A stretch of 64,000 nt of DNA from Duganella rivi (GTDB taxonomy: Bacteria > Pseudomonadota > Gammaproteobacteria > Burkholderiales > Burkholderiaceae_D): NCBI RefSeq assembly GCF_009857435.1, contig NZ_WWCK01000008.1, forward strand, positions 124,001 to 188,000, written 5' to 3'. Every line of letters begins with the position of its first letter. The first letter of the stretch is position 1. Both the position numbers and the translations under genes were made by a program. Positions 58,414-64,000 of the stretch are shown here, one piece after another. The notes beneath the pieces are model-generated. The model was not told the origin of the DNA and did not search any database. It worked only from the letters and a program-made list of their open reading frames with translations.

Positions 58414-59481
58414 TCAGAAGTTGTGGCGTACACCCAGCACTACGCCCTTAAGCGTGGCGCCCGGCTGGGCCCCGAGGCTGTTGATGGCAAAGTCGACTAC
58501 GCTGTTGCGCTGGTTCGACAGGTGGCTGTAGTAGGCGTACACGGCGCTGCGCTTGGAGAAGGTGTAGTCGTAGCCGGCAGTGACGTGGGTGGCGCCGCTA
58601 TCCGTGCCCTTGCGGACGAAGCCGATGGTGGCGCCATCGCGCGCGCTGCCTCTGCCGTCACCGGCGTGGCCGACGCCGAGCTTGAAGCCGTGGCGACCCA
58701 TCTGGTGCGTGAGCGACAGGTAGACGTCGTCGCGCTCCAGCGTGCCGGCGGCGGTTTCGTAGCGCAGTTGCTCGGCCGCCAGCGCCACGCGGGTGTCGCC
58801 CCAGCGGTAGGCGAGGCCGAGCTTGGCGGCGTGGTCATTGAGGCCGGGGCCCTGGTACTCGTGATGGCGCTCGTAGGCGGCGGTGGCGTACCACGCGCCC
58901 TGCTCGTAGACCAGCGCGCCCGAACTGAGCGAGGGCTTGGCGCCGCTGGCCGGGCGTTCTTCGCTGGCGCTCTGGGCCAGCCGCAGTTGCAGGCCGTGCC
59001 ACACCGGCGTCCAGTAATGCACGCTGTTTTGCTGGCGGCGGTCGAAGGAAGAAACGTCGCTGGTGTTGCTGGCGGTGGCGGCGGCGCCGTTGCCCATGAT
59101 GCTCATGTAGCCGGCCGTGGTCGGGTAGAACGGATCGAGGCCGGCGGTGGAACCGTTGTAGGGCGTTACCCAGTTGCCCGCGAACAGCGTGCCGGCCGCG
59201 CCGCTGATGCCGATGCGGGTGTCTCGCGCGGCCGGGCTGCCGGCGCCGGTATCGGGCGACAGCGTGCCTTCAATCTGGAACAGCACTTTGACGCCGCCGC
59301 CCACGTCTTCCTCGCCGCGAAAACCCAGCACCGAGCGGTTGTTGCTCAGCCGCGTGACACGGGCGCCGTCGTTCTGCAAGCTTTCCAGCCCGACGTTGAG
59401 GCGGCCATAAATCTGCACTGCCTCTTGGGCGTGCGCGCTGCCGCACAGCGCGGTCAGCAGAACGGGAAGAATCTTGCGCAT
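58414..59481 (-). CDS. Gram-negative trimeric porin
   Basis: The 355-residue product has a signal peptide (ILPVLLTALCGSAHAQ), then the porin start VQIYGRLNVGLESL, SVLGFRGEEDVGGGVKVLFQIEG, alternating strand pattern, and the terminal strand ending GVRHNF with the C-terminal phenylalanine needed for BAM insertion. The PEFGG-type loop-3 region is less clear. It is of the general diffusion type common in Burkholderiales. Confidence 0.93.
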   Translation of the reverse strand: MRKILPVLLTALCGSAHAQEAVQIYGRLNVGLESLQNDGARVTRLSNNRSVLGFRGEEDVGGGVKVLFQIEGTLSPDTGAGSPAARDTRIGISGAAGTLFAGNWVTPYNGSTAGLDPFYPTTAGYMSIMGNGAAATASNTSDVSSFDRRQQNSVHYWTPVWHGLQLRLAQSASEERPASGAKPSLSSGALVYEQGAWYATAAYERHHEYQGPGLNDHAAKLGLAYRWGDTRVALAAEQLRYETAAGTLERDDVYLSLTHQMGRHGFKLGVGHAGDGRGSARDGATIGFVRKGTDSGATHVTAGYDYTFSKRSAVYAYYSHLSNQRNSVVDFAINSLGAQPGATLKGVVLGVRHNF

Positions 59482-59561
59482 GGTTGCCGGGTTCCTATTG
59501 TTGTTACGGGGCTGGCCCCGTATTATTCCACCCCGACCGATCTTTCGAAACGACCATAAGT

Positions 59562-60050
59562 ATGAGCAACGATTACCCCGAATCAGACGACGCCGAACTG
59601 GTGCAGGAAGACCGCCTGTGGCAAGGCAATGGCTGGACTGCCCGCGTGATTAAAAACGAAGACGACGACGGCTGGGCGGTCGCCATGATCAAGGACGGCG
59701 AGCCGGAACCGGCGCTGGTCGGCCCATGGACGATGGGCCGCGACAAGAAAAATCCCAAGCCGCTGGATGTCAACGCCTTCAACACGCTGGTCAAGACCGC
59801 CAATGAAGTGATCCGCCGCCACGAGCAGCAATTGCACGCACAGTTGCATAAGAACGTCACTGTCGGCACCGACGAAGGTCCGGTCAAAGTTTGTCTCGAC
59901 ATCACGCCGGACGAAGACGACCCGTACGCCACGCTCACCGCGTTTGACTCGTACGGAGAGGAGCTGGCCAAGGTGCGCGTCGCACCGACTTTTAAACTGA
60001 CAGCAACAAGCGCTTCCGCGTGGATAGAAAACGGCTTCCGTAGACCGTAG
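59562..60050 (+). CDS. Hypothetical cytoplasmic protein
   Basis: The start is ATG 59562, giving 162 residues. It is acidic at the N-terminus (DYPESDDAELVQEDRLW), with a DDGWAVAMIKDGEPEPALVGPWTM core and a C-terminal VKVCLDITPDEDDPYATLTA. It has no membrane segment or known motif. The style is that of small conserved proteins of this bacterial family. Function unknown. Confidence 0.7.
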   Translation: MSNDYPESDDAELVQEDRLWQGNGWTARVIKNEDDDGWAVAMIKDGEPEPALVGPWTMGRDKKNPKPLDVNAFNTLVKTANEVIRRHEQQLHAQLHKNVTVGTDEGPVKVCLDITPDEDDPYATLTAFDSYGEELAKVRVAPTFKLTATSASAWIENGFRRP

Positions 60051-60132
60051 GAAACGTGTAAGCGGATGTAACATTCAATCGTGCGAGCCCTGTTTCACAG
60101 AGCTCGGCTGCTAAATTTGGATCTCCTTGCGG

Positions 60133-60145
60133 TGTAATTTTTACA
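60133..60145. promoter_or_regulatory. Short inverted repeat before the second PEP-CTERM gene
   Basis: TGTAA and TTACA enclose TTT, 28 bases before the start codon of the PEP-CTERM gene. It could be an operator for that gene. Support is only position and symmetry. Confidence 0.25.
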
Positions 60146-60172
60146 TCGTTTCTTTTAAATACAGGAGGTTTA

Positions 60173-60703
60173 ATGAAAACAGCAAAACGCATAGTCAGTG
60201 CCGTCGCATTCGCCACGGCATCCCTGCTGGCACAGGGCGCCATGGCGGCCGACGTCAGCACTGAAACCGCGCTCAGCCTGCCCGGCGCTACCACCTACGG
60301 CCACGCCTTCAACATCGACAACGCCACCAACAGCTTTGCTGACCGCTACACCTTCTCGGTGGGCGCGGGCGGCATGGTGACCGCTGACGTGTTCTCGCTC
60401 GGCGGTACCGACCTGACCGGTCTCGACATTCTCGGCTTGTCCTTGTTCAACACCAGCACTGGTCTGGTATTGAAAGGCACCCAGCTGTCGACCGGCACCA
60501 TCGATATCTGGAGCCTGAAATCGGCTGCGCTGGCCGCTGGCGACTATCTGTTGCTGGTAAGCGGCACCGTGCTGTCGAACGACCTGGCCGGTTACAGCGG
60601 CACAGCCACCGTGACGGCAGTACCGGAACCAGCCACCTACGGCATGCTGCTGGGCGGCCTGGGCTTGATCGGCGCGGTCGCTGCGCGTCGTCGCAAGGTC
60701 TAA
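60173..60703 (+). CDS. FxDxF-like PEP-CTERM secreted protein
   Basis: The 176-residue product follows a strong AGGAGG (60163-60168). It has a signal peptide (SAVAFATASLLAQGAMA), the motif SFADRYTFSV near the start of the mature part as in FxDxF-family PEP-CTERM proteins, and the tail VPEPATYGMLLGGLGLIGAV followed by AARRRKV. It is thus an exosortase substrate like the gene at 57639-58286. It is probably monocistronic. Confidence 0.9.
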   Translation: MKTAKRIVSAVAFATASLLAQGAMAADVSTETALSLPGATTYGHAFNIDNATNSFADRYTFSVGAGGMVTADVFSLGGTDLTGLDILGLSLFNTSTGLVLKGTQLSTGTIDIWSLKSAALAAGDYLLLVSGTVLSNDLAGYSGTATVTAVPEPATYGMLLGGLGLIGAVAARRRKV

Positions 60704-60804
60704 GCAAACCCGCGTTGTACACCGGGCGGCGTTGCCTGCCCGGCTCCTGACTGCTAGTATTTCCTATGCGCATGCATTGCATGGACACACACATAGGAAA
60801 ATTG

Positions 60805-62748
60805 ATGGAAAGTCGACTCTCCCGGCTGGAAGCCGTTCAGAACGTGCTGCTCGAAATCGGGCAAAAATCCAGTAGCTGCACCGATATCAGTGAATTCCTG
60901 CAAGCCGTGCACGCAGCGCTGGGCCGCATCATGTATGCCGCCAACTTCTTTGTGGCGCTTAGCGATCACGAACGCCCAGCCAATATGGTGCGCTTCGTGT
61001 ATTTCGTCGACGAGGTCGATGATCCGCCGAGCCGCGATGAGCTGTTCGAGCTGGAGGCCGGCGAATCGCCGACCGCCGCCGTCATCCTGAGCCGCGAAAC
61101 CATCGTCATGACGGCCGCCGAGCACCACTCCAAGCGCGAAGACAACGCCGGCTTCGGCATCGGCACCGTGGCCGAGCACTGGATGGGCTGCCCGCTGCTC
61201 GATCAAAATCACCAGGTGCTAGGCGCAGTGGTGATCCAGAGCTACGACAAGGAACACACCTTTAGCGACGAAGACCAGGCGCTGTTTGCACTGATCGCCA
61301 ACCACGTCTCCAGCGCCCTGCAAGGTTTGCAGAGCATGGACAGGCTGGAACGCGCCGTGCTCGAACGCACCGCCCAGTTGCAGCACGAAGTGGCCGAGCG
61401 CCGCCGCGCCGAAAATATCCAGCGCGGCTTGTACGAACTGGCCAACCTGTCGGCCACGGCCACCGGCGGCAGCCGCCTGAACATGCGCCTGCACCAGATC
61501 ATCAGCGAGCTGGTGCCGGCCAAGAATTTCCTGATGGCGCTGTACCACCCGGACACGCAGGAAATCAGCATTCCGTATTTCGTCGACGAGAAGGACGAGC
61601 AGGCGCCGGTCAAGCGCTTCGATTACGGCGTCGGCATGTCCTCGTATATTTTGCAGCGCAAGCAAGCGATGCTGCTGGATCGCGAGGGCTTCCGCGCACT
61701 GATCGAAACCGGCGAGATGGAACACCCGTTGGGCAATGTCGATATTTGCAGCTGGATGGGCGCGCCGATGCTGCTGGGCGACCAGGCCTACGGCGTGATC
61801 ATCGTGCAGAGCTACGACGACAGCGTGCAATACACGCAGGCCGACCTCGATATCCTTGCCTTCATGGCCAGCCACGTGGCGGTGGCGATTGCGCGCATGC
61901 AGGCCGACCGCCAGATCCGCCTGTCGAAAGAGCAGCTGGAAGAGCAAAACGCCGCGCTGGAAAGCGCGCTGACCTCGCTCAAGGACGCGCAGGGCGAACT
62001 GGTGCGGCAAGAGAAGCTGGCCTCGCTGGGCCGGCTGGTGGCGGGCGTGGCGCACGAGATCAACACCCCGCTCGGCATTTGCGTGACGGCCACCAGCCAC
62101 CTGGTGGAAGAATTGAAGCTGACCCGCGAAGACCTCGCCAACGGCACGCTCGATGAGGACGGCTTGAACCAGTTCTTCGAAATCATCGATCAGTCGCTGA
62201 AAATCATGACCACCAACACCCAGCGCGCGGCCGCCCTGGTGCGCAGCTTCAAGCAGGTGGCGGTCGATCAATCGTCGGACGATATCCGCAGCTTCAACCT
62301 GCGCAAGTATCTGGACGAAGTGCTGCTGTCCTTGCAGCCCAAGCTCAAGGGCAAGCCGATCAACGTCGAGATCAATTGCGAAGACCAGATCAATATGGCC
62401 AGCTTCCCGGGGGCGATTTCGCAGATCGTTACCAATATGGTGGTCAACTCGCTGGTGCACGGCTTTGAAGAGGGCCAGTCGGGCAAGATCAAGATCACTG
62501 GCAAGGTGGATGGCGATTTTGTCGACTTCGAGTACAGCGACGACGGCGTCGGCATGGATAGCGGCACGCTGGCGCAACTGTTCGATCCCTTCTTCACCAC
62601 CAAGCGCGGCTCGGGCGGTAGCGGCCTCGGCGCGCACATCCTGTACAACCTGGTGACCGGGGCGCTGGGCGGCACCGTCAAAGTGGCCAGCGCGCCGGGC
62701 ATGGGCTTGCATTACAAGCTGCGCTTCCCCAAGGTCAAGCGCAAGTAA
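60805..62748 (+). CDS. Soluble GAF-GAF sensor histidine kinase
   Basis: ATG 60805 has AGGA at 60795-60798 and is preferred over upstream ATGs at 60766 and 60781, giving 647 residues. Two GAF domains (about 15-190 and 225-375) are joined by a coiled coil. The kinase core has H in AGVAHEINTPLGICV (about 415), N box MVVNSLVHGFEEG, G1 YSDDGVGMD, F box PFFTTKRGSGGSGLG. It has no membrane helix. The response regulator partner is not adjacent. Confidence 0.92.
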   Translation: MESRLSRLEAVQNVLLEIGQKSSSCTDISEFLQAVHAALGRIMYAANFFVALSDHERPANMVRFVYFVDEVDDPPSRDELFELEAGESPTAAVILSRETIVMTAAEHHSKREDNAGFGIGTVAEHWMGCPLLDQNHQVLGAVVIQSYDKEHTFSDEDQALFALIANHVSSALQGLQSMDRLERAVLERTAQLQHEVAERRRAENIQRGLYELANLSATATGGSRLNMRLHQIISELVPAKNFLMALYHPDTQEISIPYFVDEKDEQAPVKRFDYGVGMSSYILQRKQAMLLDREGFRALIETGEMEHPLGNVDICSWMGAPMLLGDQAYGVIIVQSYDDSVQYTQADLDILAFMASHVAVAIARMQADRQIRLSKEQLEEQNAALESALTSLKDAQGELVRQEKLASLGRLVAGVAHEINTPLGICVTATSHLVEELKLTREDLANGTLDEDGLNQFFEIIDQSLKIMTTNTQRAAALVRSFKQVAVDQSSDDIRSFNLRKYLDEVLLSLQPKLKGKPINVEINCEDQINMASFPGAISQIVTNMVVNSLVHGFEEGQSGKIKITGKVDGDFVDFEYSDDGVGMDSGTLAQLFDPFFTTKRGSGGSGLGAHILYNLVTGALGGTVKVASAPGMGLHYKLRFPKVKRK

Positions 62749-62774
62749 GTTTACCGAGGTAAGTTTAACGAAAC

Positions 62775-62811
62775 GGCTGGTCTCGTCGCCTGTATGAAGT
62801 GACCAGCCTTT
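62775..62811 (+). terminator. Hairpin after the GAF-GAF kinase gene
   Basis: GGCTGGTC (62775-62782) pairs perfectly with GACCAGCC (62801-62808) around an 18-base loop and is followed by TTT. It lies 26 bases after the kinase stop and 16 bases before the next start, so it may end transcription or act in the leader of the next gene. Confidence 0.45.
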
Positions 62812-62824
62812 CGAGAGACTTACC

Positions 62825-63364
62825 ATGTTCTCCATACCACCCATCAGTTCCACGTATTCCAGCGACGCCTTCCAGGACTTGCTGGATAAGCAACTTGAGC
62901 AGATCAAGAAGAACGCCGCCACCATCGACGGCCTGTCCGCGCGCATGGATCAGGACAAGAAAGCCCAGGCCCGCCAGCGCGTGGAAGAAATCAAGAAGGA
63001 AATCGAGGCGCTGCGCAAGATGCTGCTGCTGTATGGCGATTCGGACGCCAAGGCAGTGCTGCAGCAAATCAAGCAGTTGGCTAGCGAATTGAAACAGGCG
63101 GCCGGCGTGCTGAAGACCTCGTCGGAATCGGGCGTGCCCGATGTCACCACCACGCAGCCGGTGGACGGCTATGCGGCCTATGCGGAGCAGCAAGCGTCGG
63201 CGGATGCAGAAGCGGCGACCGCTGCCCCGGCGCCAATCGCCATCCCGGCGACGGATATGCAGCGCGCGAAGGATGACCAGCAGGTGGAATATGTCACCCA
63301 GTCGCTGAAGTCATTGAAAGCCATGACCGAGCGCATGGTGAAGAAGCACGAGGGCCGGCTGTAA
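62825..63364 (+). CDS. Coiled-coil hypothetical protein
   Basis: This 179-residue protein has a long charged coiled coil in the first half (LEQIKKNAATIDGLSARMDQ, VEEIKKEIEALRKMLLLYG), an Ala-rich middle and a helical C-terminus (SLKSLKAMTERMVKKHE). It has no signal peptide or membrane segment. It is convergent with the SAM-dependent gene, stops adjacent. No family was recognised. Confidence 0.7.
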   Translation: MFSIPPISSTYSSDAFQDLLDKQLEQIKKNAATIDGLSARMDQDKKAQARQRVEEIKKEIEALRKMLLLYGDSDAKAVLQQIKQLASELKQAAGVLKTSSESGVPDVTTTQPVDGYAAYAEQQASADAEAATAAPAPIAIPATDMQRAKDDQQVEYVTQSLKSLKAMTERMVKKHEGRL

Positions 63365-64000
63365 TTACTTCCTGGCCTTGCTGATTTCGACTTCCCAGTC
63401 TACGCCCGAGTCTATCTTGTACTTTGCGGCGTAATTGCCTTGGCTGATGGCCACGGCCACATCGAGCAAGCTGTTGAGATACACCAGCGGCTTGCCCTTT
63501 GCCACACCGCCAAAAGTGTGTTCAAACGGCGCCATCACCTTGTTGACCTCCTTGCCCTTATGCAGGATGCGCACTTGCACCTTGTCGTGCAGGCCGATGC
63601 CCAGTTCGGCAAACAGCGCTTTTGGCACATTCGTCCAAATATTGCCGTACTTGATGTCCAGCACCGGGATGATGCCTCGGATGGTGTCGCCGTTGCGCAC
63701 CGCTTTTTGATACGGGATCTTGATCAAGGACTCGCTGGGCAGCAGCGGGCCTACTTGCTGGTAGCTGATTGCGCCCGAGGCCAGGCGCGCGCCCACGTAG
63801 GCGTACACGTCGCGGCCGTGGAAGGTGTAGGACTCGCCGGAGCCGGCCAGGCGATTGACGGATTCATCGATCTCGCGCAGCTCGGCCACGCCGTCGCGCT
63901 CGGCAATGAGGGTGAATTGGCCGTTGTTGGGGCCGACGAAGTAGCGGCCGGCCTTGGTTTTCAGTACCACCGACTTGCGCTCGGTGCCCACGCCCGGATC
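63365..64000 (-). CDS. SAM hydroxide adenosyltransferase family protein, 5' end missing
   Basis: The frame stays open to the right edge (DPGVGTERK at the visible start), so the N-terminal part lies outside and 211 residues are seen. Family landmarks are DPGVGT, GRYFVGPNNGQFTL and SYTFHGRDVYAYVGARLASG of the catalytic domain, then a C-terminal beta-barrel beginning with IIPVLDIKYGNIWTNV. Members (DUF62) hydrolyse S-adenosylmethionine to adenosine and methionine and are related to SAM halogenases. The C-terminal tail is longer than in most members. Confidence 0.88.
   Translation of the reverse strand, partial: DPGVGTERKSVVLKTKAGRYFVGPNNGQFTLIAERDGVAELREIDESVNRLAGSGESYTFHGRDVYAYVGARLASGAISYQQVGPLLPSESLIKIPYQKAVRNGDTIRGIIPVLDIKYGNIWTNVPKALFAELGIGLHDKVQVRILHKGKEVNKVMAPFEHTFGGVAKGKPLVYLNSLLDVAVAISQGNYAAKYKIDSGVDWEVEISKARK

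Noticed and set aside
60722-60743. CCGGGC/GCCCGG hairpin after the second PEP-CTERM gene
   Set aside because: The stem is short with a bulge and no T-run follows. It could slow transcription but does not meet the standard for a terminator.

Overview
The window looks like chromosome of a betaproteobacterium of the Oxalobacteraceae (Massilia, Duganella, Janthinobacterium or a close relative). The support is high G+C with strong third-position G/C bias, a PhaM-type granule protein, a Csu-type pilus locus, PEP-CTERM secreted proteins, a beta-barrel porin, TamA/TamB and many GGDEF and two-component proteins. This is a family-level inference from gene content. No rRNA, tRNA, CRISPR array, transposase or phage gene was recognised.

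Layout. 1-1503 is an AT-rich island holding the 3' end of a zinc-ribbon/helix-hairpin-helix gene overlapped by a gene with a HEPN-type R-x4-H motif. It looks acquired. A DUF4160/DUF2442 overlapping pair follows (1712-2231). 2237-4593 is a YbhP-like phosphodiesterase, cardiolipin synthase ClsB and HslR. 4800-11722 is a fatty-acid beta-oxidation cluster: TetR regulator, acyl-CoA dehydrogenase, 3-hydroxyacyl-CoA dehydrogenase/enoyl-CoA hydratase fusion, thiolase and an isomerase-like crotonase. 11726-14192 (minus strand) carries a DUF1640-like protein, a VOC protein, and a GntR regulator with a DHDPS-family lyase. 14346-20318 holds a polytopic membrane protein, an MFS transporter, a periplasmic solute-binding protein, an M48 protease fused to a pilin-like domain, and PnuC. 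20315-25669 is a response regulator next to a reduced Csu-type chaperone/usher/tip locus and a small convergent subunit-like gene.

26081-31867 holds an HxlR regulator, a TPR-GAF-GGDEF protein, DNA glycosylase Tag and an MnmC whose methyltransferase half has decayed. 32121-34582 is a soluble histidine kinase with a REC-TPR response regulator. 34717-37703 has a small ORF, PhaM and tandem DUF3108 proteins. 37788-42750 is a three-gene SMC-type operon: two accessory proteins, then an SMC-like ATPase with hinge, and no nuclease gene. 42759-46608 has two unknown genes, an S9 peptidase and a 37-residue ORF. 46609-52865 is tamB-tamA. 52955-56716 is queC abutting a CHASE-GAF-GGDEF protein. 56721-64000 holds small membrane and proline-rich proteins, two PEP-CTERM proteins, a porin, a GAF-GAF histidine kinase, a coiled-coil protein and the 3' part of a SAM hydroxide adenosyltransferase family gene.

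The observations most worth following are the HEPN island, the SMC operon, the M48-pilin fusion, the decayed MnmC1 domain, the pilus locus without an obvious rod subunit, a perfect 12-bp inverted repeat at a promoter (43858-43894), and a dispersed palindromic repeat with the core GGGTCTGACCC.
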